Source of the DNA: Leptospiraceae bacterium
GTDB lineage: Bacteria; Spirochaetota; Leptospiria; Leptospirales; Leptospiraceae
Direction of reading: 5' to 3'
Length of the DNA: 64,000 bases
Assembly: GCA_022402465.1 (NCBI GenBank)
Contig: JAKRSH010000040.1
Location: 62,001-126,000, forward strand
The notes under the pieces are model-generated. The model did not search any database. It saw nothing but the letters and a program-made list of their open reading frames with translations, and was not told the DNA's origin. Made by a program: the position numbers and the translations under genes. Of the stretch, positions 19,194 to 27,367 are shown in pieces; within the stretch, counting starts at the first letter, position 1; each line of letters starts with the position of its first letter.

Positions 19194-19763
19194 ATGAATA
19201 ATCTAATTAATTTCCTTAGCAACTTTCAAGATTTGGGCGAATCTGAGATACAAGAATTTGCATCTCTAACTTCCTTAGTCAGGTATAAAAAAAATGAAAT
19301 TATTATTAAGAGCGGGGAGATTGTAAGTAAAATAGGATTCGTTGAATCGGGAATTTTAAGATCTTTTTTTATCAAAGATGGCTCTGAAATTACCCAAGAC
19401 TTCTTCACCGAAAAAGATATACTAGCCTTGATGCGAAGCTTTTTGCACCAACAACCTTCTGTTATGAGTTACCAGGCTTTACAAGAAAGTACAATTTATT
19501 ACATAAGCTATGAATCTCTGCAAATGATGTATACAAAATCTGAAAAATTTCTCAATCTAGGACGCAAAATTCTAGAACATCTATTGATTCTTTATGAAGA
19601 TAGAGTCTCAAGAATGTTGACTATGAATCCTGAAGAAAGATTCTTAAATCTTGTTCAAACGATGCCAACTATAGTGAACTCAGCTAACCAAAAATACATA
19701 GCATCTTTCCTTGGAATAACACCTGAATCATTAAGTAGAATTAAAGCAAGAGGCTTTAAATGA
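19194..19763 (+). CDS. Crp/Fnr-family transcriptional regulator
   Basis: The start at 19194 gives 189 residues, and the upstream extension is not protein-like. The N-terminal half is a cyclic-nucleotide-binding-type beta roll (YKKNEIIIKSGEIVSKIGFVE, ILRSFF). A long dimer helix follows, then a short winged-helix recognition segment (YIASFLGITPESLSRIKAR). It lacks Fnr cysteines and a clear cAMP phosphate cassette, as in Bacteroidetes-style Crp-like regulators. The stop codon overlaps the ATG of a degraded lipoprotein hydrolase gene, which was probably its operon partner. Confidence 0.85.
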   Translation: MNNLINFLSNFQDLGESEIQEFASLTSLVRYKKNEIIIKSGEIVSKIGFVESGILRSFFIKDGSEITQDFFTEKDILALMRSFLHQQPSVMSYQALQESTIYYISYESLQMMYTKSEKFLNLGRKILEHLLILYEDRVSRMLTMNPEERFLNLVQTMPTIVNSANQKYIASFLGITPESLSRIKARGFK

Positions 19764-20024
19764 AACAAATATTTAAACTTTTTTTATTAAGTGCAATAAT
19801 TAGTTGCTCTTCGGTAGCAATCAACAAAACCTCTTTTGTTTATTGCAGCTGAACATGATAGGATAACTCCAGCATCTTTAAATTATGATAATTTTAAAAA
19901 ATATAAAATTTCCCAAGCTCCTACAAAATACAGTTTAACCTTGGGAAGCAGCCATCTTCCAAATGATAGATTTTGGAAAACGGAAGCTGAAGTGATTCTC
20001 AATTGGTTAAAATCTATAGATTAA
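19760..20024 (+). pseudogene. Remnant of an alpha/beta-hydrolase lipoprotein gene
   Basis: The first frame (19760-19852) starts with an ATGA overlap and encodes a lipoprotein signal (MKQIFKLFLLSAIISCSS) but stops after 30 codons. From about 19820 another frame reads TKPLLFIAAEHDRITP and ends GSSHLPNDRFWKTEAEVILNWL. That is the strand carrying the catalytic Asp and the helix with the catalytic His of an alpha/beta hydrolase. The central 200 or so residues, with the nucleophile serine, are missing and the frame has shifted. An internal deletion is the simplest reading. Confidence 0.7.
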
Positions 20025-20034
20025 ATTCATTTAA

Positions 20035-21885
20035 TCACCAAATATCTTCTTGGTCTTTTGTTTCTCCTGTATCATCAAAGGTCATGAGACGCTTTAATTC
20101 AGCTGTTCTTTGTTTGGCGAGAGAAACATAAGTTTTCCTATCTTTTCTATGCTCATAGAGTTCTTGGAAGGTATCCTCATCATGCTTGAGAAATATTTGA
20201 GCTGCTTTATGAGCTTGGTAAGGGAAGTATCCAAGATTCTCTAAAGTGCTTTTCCCTAGTTCAATGGCGGTATCTCTAGTCTCACGGTAGATTTGATCCG
20301 CGGAAAGATCTTTAAGATCGTATGCTTCTTCTCTGTCTCCCGCACGTGCAAGAATCTTAAGATGAGGAAAATGTTTCCTTGCACATGAAATTAATTCTTT
20401 CTGTTTCTCAAATGAATCCAAACTAGCAATTAAAATCTTAGCTTTCTTTGCACCTGCAGATTCTAATAAGTCTTCTCTAGTAGCATCCCCAAAGTACACT
20501 TTGAAACCAAATGCACGGAGTAATTCTACTCTATCAACATCATAGTCGAGTACCGTACAATGAATATCATTCGACCTAAGAAATCGTCCGACCATGTTTC
20601 CAAATTTTCCAAATCCTGCTATAATTACAGGGTTATCTTCATTTTCTATCTTGTCTTGCTCCCTTTGATTCATAGAAGTTTTTTGTGAGAATCTTGGAAG
20701 AACCAACTTCTCATATATGAGAAGCAGTAAGGGAGTCAATGCCATACTGATAGCAACAGAAGCAACCATAGTGCTTACTAAGTCTTTTGTAAAAATACCA
20801 CTGCTTGCTGAGAAATTAAAAAGCACAAAAGAAAACTCACCAACTTGTGATAAAGAAAGTGCAAAATATAAATTCTGATCTATGGGCAACTTAAATATCT
20901 TACCTAAGATTAACAATAAGAGAGTCTTACCAAACATAATTCCCGCGACTATTGCAAAAATTCTAATGGGACTATTAAGTACAATTTGTACATCTAAAGT
21001 TGATCCAACACTTAAGAAGAAAAGTCCAAGTAGTAATCCTTTAAATGGTGCTAAATTACTTTCTAATTCATGACGAAATTCACTCGATGCAAGTACTACA
21101 CCAGCAAGAAAGGTTCCCAAGGCTGCTGAGAGTCCAACAAGACCCATAAGAAGTGAAATCCCTATAACTAAGAGTAAAGATGCTGCGGTAAATACTTCTC
21201 TAAGTTCTGTGGAGGCTATGAATCGAAACAATGGATTTAGAACGTATCTTCCCATTAAAATAATTCCTATAATAACCGCAAAAACTATAAATGTCTGAAC
21301 ATAGGCTGGAAAATCTGCAATCAAAGAACTCCCATGATCATCAGAAGATGAAGAGCTTTGGGAAGAAGAAACTAACAATGGAAAGATTGCTAAAATGGGA
21401 ATCACAGCCATATCTTGAAAAAGCAAAACAGAAAAAGCACCTTGCCCCGATGGTGTTTTCATAAGACCTTTTTCTTGAAGAGTCTGGAGAACTATGGCGG
21501 TTGAGGAGAGAGAGAGAATGAGTCCCATGGCTATAGCTGGCTTCACTTCTAGGCCTATAAATTTGGCTAAAATGAAAAAGAACAAACTTGTTCCGACCAC
21601 TTGCAAGCCACCCAAACCGAGCAACCAGTTCTTGAGTTTCCAAAGCAGGGGAAGTTCTAGCTCTAAACCTATTACAAAAAGCATCATCACTACACCAAAC
21701 TCAGCGAAGTGAAGCATATCGGCGCTTTCCGTTCCCACCAAACCTAAAAATGCTGGTCCTATACCTATGCCAGCAAGTAAATAACCCAAGACAGAACCAA
21801 GTCCTAGTCTATGAGCAATAGGTACCATAATGATAGCTGCGCCTAAATAAATAATTGCTTGAATAAAAATACTGTTACTTTCCAT
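20035..21885 (-). CDS. KefC-type K+/H+ antiporter with TrkA-N domain
   Basis: This 616-residue CPA2 protein has about 12 membrane helices (residues 5-392), then a cytoplasmic Rossmann domain (GFGKFGNMVGRF, about 424-435, for NAD(H)). The membrane part carries LFVIGLELE and LLFQD with the likely ion-binding Asp158. HELESNLAPFKGL (272-284) matches the regulatory HALE-type loop of E. coli KefC. KefB/KefC release K+ and acidify the cytoplasm when electrophile-glutathione adducts form. The gene overlaps by 11 bases with an upstream flavodoxin-fold gene, as kefF-kefC do. Whether glutathione is the real effector here is not shown by the sequence. Confidence 0.88.
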   Translation of the reverse strand: MESNSIFIQAIIYLGAAIIMVPIAHRLGLGSVLGYLLAGIGIGPAFLGLVGTESADMLHFAEFGVVMMLFVIGLELELPLLWKLKNWLLGLGGLQVVGTSLFFFILAKFIGLEVKPAIAMGLILSLSSTAIVLQTLQEKGLMKTPSGQGAFSVLLFQDMAVIPILAIFPLLVSSSQSSSSSDDHGSSLIADFPAYVQTFIVFAVIIGIILMGRYVLNPLFRFIASTELREVFTAASLLLVIGISLLMGLVGLSAALGTFLAGVVLASSEFRHELESNLAPFKGLLLGLFFLSVGSTLDVQIVLNSPIRIFAIVAGIMFGKTLLLLILGKIFKLPIDQNLYFALSLSQVGEFSFVLFNFSASSGIFTKDLVSTMVASVAISMALTPLLLLIYEKLVLPRFSQKTSMNQREQDKIENEDNPVIIAGFGKFGNMVGRFLRSNDIHCTVLDYDVDRVELLRAFGFKVYFGDATREDLLESAGAKKAKILIASLDSFEKQKELISCARKHFPHLKILARAGDREEAYDLKDLSADQIYRETRDTAIELGKSTLENLGYFPYQAHKAAQIFLKHDEDTFQELYEHRKDRKTYVSLAKQRTAELKRLMTFDDTGETKDQEDIW

Positions 21886-22423
21886 TTTGGTCTACCACTT
21901 GATTGCAATATTCAAGAATCATTTTATTGTAATTAAGTTTCAATTCTTCTAATTCTTCTTGCGCAAGCCCACCTGCTTGGATTAGAAATGGCTCCTGGTA
22001 ACGCATGTTACAAAGTTCTGCTGTGCGTTGGAATGGAAGAAGAAAATCTTTCATCGTATGTTTATGAAAACCTTCCGTTGTATAAGCATGCTTGCCGCCT
22101 CCTGATGAAATTATTTGTTTCCAAACTTTACCTTCTAAGGCTGTTCCACCTTTTCCATAAGCCCATCCTAATTCAAGAACCCAGTCTATCCACTGCTTCA
22201 TCAATGGAGGACAGGAATACCAATAAAAGGGATGTTGGAAAAAGATTGCATCATGCTCTATCAGCATTTTCTTTTCATAATTTACATCAATAAATCCATT
22301 TGGATATTCATTATAAAGGGAACGAAAACTGAGATTCTCATGTTTAGGTAAAAAATTAACAAAGGCACGATTGATCTTTGAAGTCTCCATCGTAGGATGG
22401 AAAAAGAGAATTTGAACTTTCAT
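21875..22423 (-). CDS. KefF/KefG-like NAD(P)H oxidoreductase
   Basis: This is a 182-residue flavodoxin-2 fold protein. It begins VQILFFHPTMETSKINRA (phosphate-binding start of the FMN site) and contains IFFQHPFYWYSCPPLMKQW and YGKGGTALEGKVW, hallmark segments of the MdaB/KefF/KefG quinone reductases. Its position 11 bases into the antiporter start indicates a cytoplasmic ancillary subunit that activates the transporter and reduces quinones. An independent NAD(P)H:quinone reductase role cannot be excluded. Confidence 0.88.
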   Translation of the reverse strand: MKVQILFFHPTMETSKINRAFVNFLPKHENLSFRSLYNEYPNGFIDVNYEKKMLIEHDAIFFQHPFYWYSCPPLMKQWIDWVLELGWAYGKGGTALEGKVWKQIISSGGGKHAYTTEGFHKHTMKDFLLPFQRTAELCNMRYQEPFLIQAGGLAQEELEELKLNYNKMILEYCNQVVDQNGK

Positions 22424-22525
22424 TTATAAGGAACAGTGCAAAGGAAAATCGTAGATTTGTCGAGTGTGTTTTCAATAATATCCACTCGACAAAGTTACAG
22501 GGAATTGCGATCTAAGCTTCTTTGT

Positions 22526-23689
22526 TTAAGCTCTTGCTAAACCTCTAGCTTGTGGAATCGGCCCAGGAAATGTCATTCTAAGAATTCTAAGCACAGTAGT
22601 TCCAAATTGTCGACTCAGTCTACCGGTGTTGTAGGGCAGATTGTATCTTGCACACAAGGCTTGGATTCTTGGAGCAACTTCAGGGTAACGGTTGCTTGGC
22701 ATATCTGGAAACATATGATGCTCTATCTGATGGCTAAGATTTCCACTCATGATATGGAAGAGTTTACCGCCTTTGATATTACAAGAACCAAGAAGCTGTC
22801 TAACATACCAATGCGACCTTGATTCATTCTCCACTTGCTTACGTGAAAAAACATGAACTCCTTCAGAAAAATGCCCACAGAAGATAATCATATAGGTCCA
22901 AAGATTTCTTAGGATACAAGCTGTTCCATTGGCTGCTGCAACATACAGGAAGAAAGGACCAGCTAACAATGGAAATAAAACATAATCTTTTAGTATTTGA
23001 CGAAGTATCTTCATTCCAGTTTTGCGAAGCATGGGTTTCATTTTAGAAAGCTTTCTCTTACCAGTGAGCACCAATCCCAATTCCAACTCTTGGATGGCTA
23101 CACCCCACTCAAAGAAAATGGCAAGTAACAACGCATAAATGGGATTGCCAAGATTGAACTTTTTCCATTTCTGCTCTGGAAATATTCTAAGCAGTCCATA
23201 TCCAGCAACATCTGCATCCTTACCGAAGACATTCGTCCAAGTATGGTGTCTTACATTATGAGAATGCTTCCACTGATCAGAAGGACATACATGATCCCAT
23301 TCCCAACTACCTGACTGAATATTCGGATCACGCATCCAATCCCATTGTGCATGAGATACATTGTGTCCGATTTCCATGTTCTCTAGAATTTTTGCAGAGG
23401 CGAGCATAATGATACCAATACTTATTATAGGGAAAAAGTAAAGATAGGAAGCAAAAGCATGGTTCCACTCAGGCAGAAAGCCAAGACTTGCAAAAATCAC
23501 AACTCTTCCAAGTAAAGCCATATATCTTTGGACTTTAATAAGTCGTCGAATGTAGCGCGCATCTCTTTCGCCGCGAGTATCCATTACTTCATTGCGAATC
23601 TCTTCAACTTCCCTACCAAACTCTTCTATTTCCGCCTCGTTTAGAGGAACTTGAAATCCGATTTCTTGCTTTAACAGTGTTTTGTTCAT
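22526..23689 (-). CDS. Fatty-acid (acyl-CoA) desaturase
   Basis: This 387-residue membrane di-iron desaturase has three histidine clusters: HNVSH (109-113), HSHNVRHH (142-149) and HQIEHH (320-325), with HMFPDMPSNRY after the last. Hydrophobic segments lie at about 60-105 and 235-275. The QIEHH form is usual for front-end or DesA3/linoleoyl-CoA-type enzymes. It would insert a double bond into membrane acyl chains using O2 and reduced ferredoxin domain. The start overlaps the stop of the ferredoxin reductase gene (ATGA), matching the DesA3-oxidoreductase pairing known from mycobacteria. Regiospecificity cannot be deduced. Confidence 0.9.
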   Translation of the reverse strand: MNKTLLKQEIGFQVPLNEAEIEEFGREVEEIRNEVMDTRGERDARYIRRLIKVQRYMALLGRVVIFASLGFLPEWNHAFASYLYFFPIISIGIIMLASAKILENMEIGHNVSHAQWDWMRDPNIQSGSWEWDHVCPSDQWKHSHNVRHHTWTNVFGKDADVAGYGLLRIFPEQKWKKFNLGNPIYALLLAIFFEWGVAIQELELGLVLTGKRKLSKMKPMLRKTGMKILRQILKDYVLFPLLAGPFFLYVAAANGTACILRNLWTYMIIFCGHFSEGVHVFSRKQVENESRSHWYVRQLLGSCNIKGGKLFHIMSGNLSHQIEHHMFPDMPSNRYPEVAPRIQALCARYNLPYNTGRLSRQFGTTVLRILRMTFPGPIPQARGLARA

Positions 23690-24801
23690 AATTCTACCTC
23701 AATATCTCCAACCGATGCGGAGACGCATATTTGTATTTTTTCTCCAGACTCAGAAGTCACAGCTCCTGTTCTTAAATCTCGCACCGAACCAGAGACTAGG
23801 GTGCAATCACAACCATGACAGATTCCCATACGACAACCATGAGCGGGGTTAAGCCCAGCATCTTCTGCTACTCGCAAAAGATTTGTTACACCATCGGTAT
23901 CATATTCCAATTCACTTTTGGTGAATTTAATTTTCCCAGAAGTAATCTCAGTTGGAACTTCGGCAAATTTTGCACGAAAACGCTCCAAGTGAAGATTCCG
24001 AGAAAGTCCTTCCTTCTTCCAATGTTCTTCCAGAGAATCAAGTAAGCTTGCAGGGCCACAAGCCCAAACTTCTCTTTCTCGCCAATCAGGCGCTAGTTTA
24101 TCCAACTGATCTGCGTTGAAATGGAGTTTTGCAGAAACACTATCCCCCAATTCTCTTGTAAAGATCCTATGAAGTTTGTAATGCTTTTGTGATTTGGATA
24201 AATGTTCTAGCTCTTTGCCAAAGATTACATCATACGCATGGGGTGCATAATGGATATGAGTTAAATCAGGTAGTCCCCTATACTCTCGCATATAATTCCT
24301 TAACATACTCATAACTGGCGTTATGCCACTTCCTGCCGTGATAAATAGTGGATGAACAGGCATAGCATCTGGTAGGACAAACTCTCCTTGGGGATCTCCT
24401 ATAGGAAGGTAGCAACCAACTTTCAGATCCCTAACCAAATGGTGAGAGACTCTACCTCCCTTAATTGCCTTAACAGTGATAGAAATACATCCGTCTCTGT
24501 TAGAGGGAGCAGATGAGATAGAGTAAGTTCTTGTATGTCTCATACCGCCAATAGGAACACCAACTCGGATGTATTGACCCGCACGGTGGTCTCGCCAACC
24601 CTTGCCTGGGCGTAGTGTGATGGTTCGAGAATCCTTGGTCTCATCCCAAACTTTCACAACCTTGGCTTGCAGGGAATGCTTGGTCCAAAGTGGGTTGATA
24701 AGTTCCAGATAGTGAGAGAGACGAAGTGGATAGGCAAACATATCCACAAATTGGGAGAATTTTCGCATAGATTTTTGGTAAACGGTGTTAGTTATAGCCA
24801 T
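23686..24801 (-). CDS. Ferredoxin reductase with fused 2Fe-2S domain, desaturase partner
   Basis: This 371-residue protein has an FAD-binding barrel (RTYSIS, about residues 89-95), an NAD(P)-binding domain (FITAGSGITPVMSML, WACGPASLLDSL) and a C-terminal plant-type 2Fe-2S ferredoxin domain (C-x4-C-x2-C in CRMGICHGCDC, then a fourth Cys near the end). It should pass electrons from NAD(P)H to the di-iron desaturase encoded next. The ATG at 24801 lies almost on top of the predicted transcription start, so the real start may be Met12 (24768) or the message may be leaderless. It is the first gene of a two-gene operon. Confidence 0.9.
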   Translation of the reverse strand: MAITNTVYQKSMRKFSQFVDMFAYPLRLSHYLELINPLWTKHSLQAKVVKVWDETKDSRTITLRPGKGWRDHRAGQYIRVGVPIGGMRHTRTYSISSAPSNRDGCISITVKAIKGGRVSHHLVRDLKVGCYLPIGDPQGEFVLPDAMPVHPLFITAGSGITPVMSMLRNYMREYRGLPDLTHIHYAPHAYDVIFGKELEHLSKSQKHYKLHRIFTRELGDSVSAKLHFNADQLDKLAPDWREREVWACGPASLLDSLEEHWKKEGLSRNLHLERFRAKFAEVPTEITSGKIKFTKSELEYDTDGVTNLLRVAEDAGLNPAHGCRMGICHGCDCTLVSGSVRDLRTGAVTSESGEKIQICVSASVGDIEVEL

Positions 24802-24834
24802 AGCTAATAGTGTTAGTTATGGGATTTCTGTCAA
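24801..24834 (-). promoter_or_regulatory. Promoter with overlapping operator-like dyad (desaturase operon)
   Basis: A perfect TTGACA (24834-24829) and a -10-like TATTAG/CTATTA about 18 bases on lead straight into the first codon. The -10 lies inside an imperfect dyad (TAGCTAA-N5-TTAGTTA, 24801-24819), and ATAACTAACAC is repeated directly on both sides of the start codon. This is where a TetR-type repressor of membrane-lipid genes would bind; no regulator gene is adjacent. Confidence 0.5.
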
Positions 24835-25032
24835 GATTTTTTTAATCCTGGAAGAGAAATTTTTCAAATTTTTATTGGTTAGGGATTTTGATGCGATTGA
24901 ATGAGATTTTAGAAGAATTGAAACAGATTTTCACAGAATGCATCTAGGATTCAAGCGAATCTAAGCTTGTCTTAAGCCTAGGAATGAGCGAAAAACCCAA
25001 TCCTAGCTTAAATTTGTTTTAGAATTTCTCTT

Positions 25033-25383
25033 TTAAACGGTTTTCCAGATTCTGTTGTGCAATATATACAAACTAAGAGTTAAGATAAGGAAAAGCAAAG
25101 CAGGAAAAACTGAGGAGAAAATATCTCCATGCCCCAAATGCGACCCTATCGCGCCCGAAAAAATCCCAAAAAGAAGAAAGACTGCCTCATTTCGGAATTT
25201 TGGAACCCAAAGCAAGAGACCAAGTAGGATCTCACCGAGTCCTAAAAGTCGCGTAAACCACTCTGGGTAGTTTAAATTTCCCATGTTTTTCAACATTTCT
25301 TCCGCACCTACAAGCTTCATACCACCAAAAAGCAGACAGCCCAGAGTTACCAGACCCAAAAGACCATTCATTGCATATTTCAT
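25033..25383 (-). CDS. DoxX-like four-helix membrane protein
   Basis: This 116-residue protein has four predicted membrane helices and the DoxX-type core (GMKLVGAEEMLKNM, LGLGEILLGLLLWV). DoxX family members are often linked to thiol or oxidative stress and to quinone chemistry, but a reaction is not established. An AGGAG ribosome binding site precedes the ATG. It is divergent from the Rrf2 regulator at 25525, with dyads in the shared promoter region, so it is probably the target of that regulator. Confidence 0.75.
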   Translation of the reverse strand: MKYAMNGLLGLVTLGCLLFGGMKLVGAEEMLKNMGNLNYPEWFTRLLGLGEILLGLLLWVPKFRNEAVFLLFGIFSGAIGSHLGHGDIFSSVFPALLFLILTLSLYILHNRIWKTV

Positions 25384-25423
25384 TTGATTCTCCTTTCAGT
25401 TTATATCCTTCTTTTGAATAAAC

Positions 25424-25479
25424 TGTATTTTACATAGATACATTAAGTGATTTAAATGCAATAATAATAAATACATTTA
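25424..25479. promoter_or_regulatory. Candidate operators in the DoxX/Rrf2 divergent region
   Basis: Two dyads lie between the divergent genes: TGTAT-N9-ATACA (25424-25442) and the perfect TAAAT-AC-ATTTA (25468-25479). Rrf2 proteins bind AT-rich dyads of about this size. Assignment is by position only. Confidence 0.35.
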
Positions 25480-25524
25480 GAAAAAATTATTTTCAAAACT
25501 TTCCCTCTTGCACAGAATAACACC

Positions 25525-25944
25525 ATGATTGAAACCAAGTTTGCAGTTACGACCCACCTCATGACTGCTTTAGCTTACAATTCAGATAAGTGGATGAGCT
25601 CGGAGGAGCTTTCCAAAAGCTTGCGGACTAACCCTAGTTTTATACGAAAACTAATCGGATCCCTAGTTAAAGCAGGCTTGGTCAGGTCACAAAGAGGGAA
25701 GACAGGTGGAGTCCAACTGAATTTGGCAGCAACAGAAATTAGGCTCTCGCAAATATACGAAGCTATATCTGAAAAGAATCTTATACTTCTCCCGCAAAAA
25801 GAACCTTTCTATGAATGTCCAGTGAGCAGATCCATGTCTCAGATTATGGGAAGAATTTCTCAGAATATGGAAGAAGCTGTTTTAGAAAGCTTGCAATCTA
25901 TCCATTTGAGCGATGTCTTAAAACAAGTAAGCCCCTCTTCCTAG
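25525..25944 (+). CDS. Rrf2-family transcriptional regulator
   Basis: This 139-residue winged-helix protein shows the family pattern: KFAVTTHLMTALAY at the start, LRTNPSFIRKLIGSLVKAGLV as the recognition region, QRGKTGG in the wing, and LSQIYEAI, CPV in the effector segment. The three clustered cysteines that ligate Fe-S in IscR/NsrR are absent (only one Cys is near CPVSRS), so it is of the redox-independent or single-Cys YwnA/Rrf2 type. Probable target: the divergent DoxX-like gene. Confidence 0.85.
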   Translation: MIETKFAVTTHLMTALAYNSDKWMSSEELSKSLRTNPSFIRKLIGSLVKAGLVRSQRGKTGGVQLNLAATEIRLSQIYEAISEKNLILLPQKEPFYECPVSRSMSQIMGRISQNMEEAVLESLQSIHLSDVLKQVSPSS

Positions 25945-25986
25945 GATTGCATGCATACTTGCAAAACTAGGAAGGATTGTAACTTT

Positions 25987-26853
25987 TCATTCTATTTCAT
26001 CTTTTATATACAATACTAATGTCTTTAGAACATAATAAACCCATAAAATTAATCCTACATGAAGAACGTCGTTTTCAGTAAACCAAATACCTTGGGTCCA
26101 AAGCATGGAAGTAAGATCAATCTCCAAAGAAACAGCATAAGCAAACATAACAAATACTAATAGTATCCAAGTGATAAGAAGGTGGAAGTTCATTTTGTCT
26201 TTTTTAGTGAAATATCCATAGGCAGAGCTTGCAAGGAAGAAAACTACTGCTGGCAGACAAGACAATTCCAAGAACTCAAAGGAAATTAAAAATTGAATCG
26301 GAATTATTGCTCCATAAATAACCAAACTAGAATACACGAATGTATTGAGAATTGCATAGCCTAGTACAATTTTGCGAAATACACCTTTGGCATTTGTATA
26401 AGCTGCTGCGGCAAGAAATCCATTCATTCCAGCATTTTGTAGGATTTCATAATTTATTTCCCACCACGTAGTCCAACGACAGTATTCTCGACCAGAGCAT
26501 TTCAATTCATAGCCTAAGGCTTGGTAGCTGGTTCCGGCTAGGATAGCTGCAATTCCAGTTAAGAAAAATCCAATCGCCCAAAAGTAGCGAGACTTCTGGG
26601 ATCGAATGCTTACCCAAAATTTATAACCAACATAGAGGTACAAGAAACTTAAGAAATAGACAAAAAAGCTGGAACTTGGTTGGCTAAGAACAAAACCATT
26701 TTCACCAAGAGGAATTTGAATAGAGTGTTGCTTGGAGAGAAATTCGGTAGGTGTAAGCTTGGGGGTGTTCTGGATGGTATCCAATTGTTTGCAATTGGCT
26801 GTTAAATGAATAGACAAAAGTAAGAGTGGTAAAATAAGAAATTTCCTAGTCAT
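25987..26853 (-). CDS. Seven-helix membrane protein, unknown
   Basis: This 288-residue protein has an N-terminal hydrophobic segment that ends in LTANC, so it may be lipidated or simply use the helix as an anchor. A polar loop of about 35 residues follows, then roughly seven membrane helices. Conserved-looking polar spots lie in loops or helix ends (GREYCRWTTWWEINYE, ENDVLHVGLILW). The His/Asp/Glu content in the last two helices resembles 7TM ceramidase or progestin-receptor-like proteins, but the match is too weak to name. Single gene; SD-like sequence AAGGAAGTG before the ATG. Confidence 0.65.
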   Translation of the reverse strand: MTRKFLILPLLLLSIHLTANCKQLDTIQNTPKLTPTEFLSKQHSIQIPLGENGFVLSQPSSSFFVYFLSFLYLYVGYKFWVSIRSQKSRYFWAIGFFLTGIAAILAGTSYQALGYELKCSGREYCRWTTWWEINYEILQNAGMNGFLAAAAYTNAKGVFRKIVLGYAILNTFVYSSLVIYGAIIPIQFLISFEFLELSCLPAVVFFLASSAYGYFTKKDKMNFHLLITWILLVFVMFAYAVSLEIDLTSMLWTQGIWFTENDVLHVGLILWVYYVLKTLVLYIKDEIE

Positions 26854-26928
26854 AAAAATTTCACTTCCTTAAAAAGTTAAAGAAATACAACTAGAACTAC
26901 TTTCCTTAATGGAGTATACTATTTTTTC

Positions 26929-26950
26929 AGAAGGATTGATGAATCCTTCT
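26929..26950. repeat. Perfect 9-bp hairpin
   Basis: The sequence AGAAGGATT-gatg-AATCCTTCT forms a strong stem-loop. Neither strand has a T run after it, so it is not a normal terminator. It lies just behind the F420-reductase-like pseudogene, upstream of the membrane protein gene. Confidence 0.6.
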
Positions 26951-26959
26951 AATCTAAAT

Positions 26960-27121
26960 TCAACTAGAGCTGTATACAATAGTATTTTTATTCTTCAGCA
27001 ATTCCTTTCCTTTGAAAGAGAGTTTATCTCTTACTCCCAAGAAGATTGTATGTCCCACTCTTGACCAAGCGCTTGCCAAAGCAGAACCTACATTTCCCGT
27101 TCCTATAATTGCAATATTCAT
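26960..27121 (-). pseudogene. Truncated NAD(P)-binding F420-reductase-like gene
   Basis: The gene begins normally: AAAGGAG before the ATG and a Rossmann start MNIAIIGTGNVGSALASAWS, then HTIFLGVRD. It stops after 53 codons, whereas NADPH-dependent F420 reductase-type and related oxidoreductases are about 200 residues long. Only the dinucleotide-binding beta-alpha-beta unit remains, so no active enzyme is expected. Confidence 0.75.
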
Positions 27122-27177
27122 AAGCTTCTCCTTTTATTATGGATATTTCAGAAATTAATAAATAGTTACCAATACGT

Positions 27178-27315
27178 TTATCTTTTAGGTAATGCAATCC
27201 CACATTTTTCGCAAGATCTTGGATCATGACTAAGATCATTTGCATGGGCATATTTCGTACATATTGTCCTAATTCTGTAACAATAATGATAAAACCTTTT
27301 GTGTGTTTGGATTCT
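27178..27315 (-). pseudogene. Possible zinc-ribbon remnant without start codon
   Basis: A 45-codon stretch open on the minus strand ends in CTKYAHANDLSH followed by DPRSCEKCGIALPKR and a stop. The paired C-x2-C and KR end look like the tail of a small zinc-ribbon protein, but there is no ATG, GTG or TTG in frame. It lies between two decayed genes. It may be coincidental. Confidence 0.3.
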
Positions 27316-27367
27316 TTAATACTTTATCTTGCTTGATAAAATAAATATCCTTCCTGAGTTGGTATGC

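Noticed and set aside
26929-26950. Hairpin considered as a terminator
   Set aside because: No T tract on either strand; listed as hairpin only.
27024-27251. 75-codon minus-strand frame spanning the start of the F420-reductase-like remnant
   Set aside because: It runs through the ribosome site and out of frame with the GTGNVGSA start; considered a chance frame.
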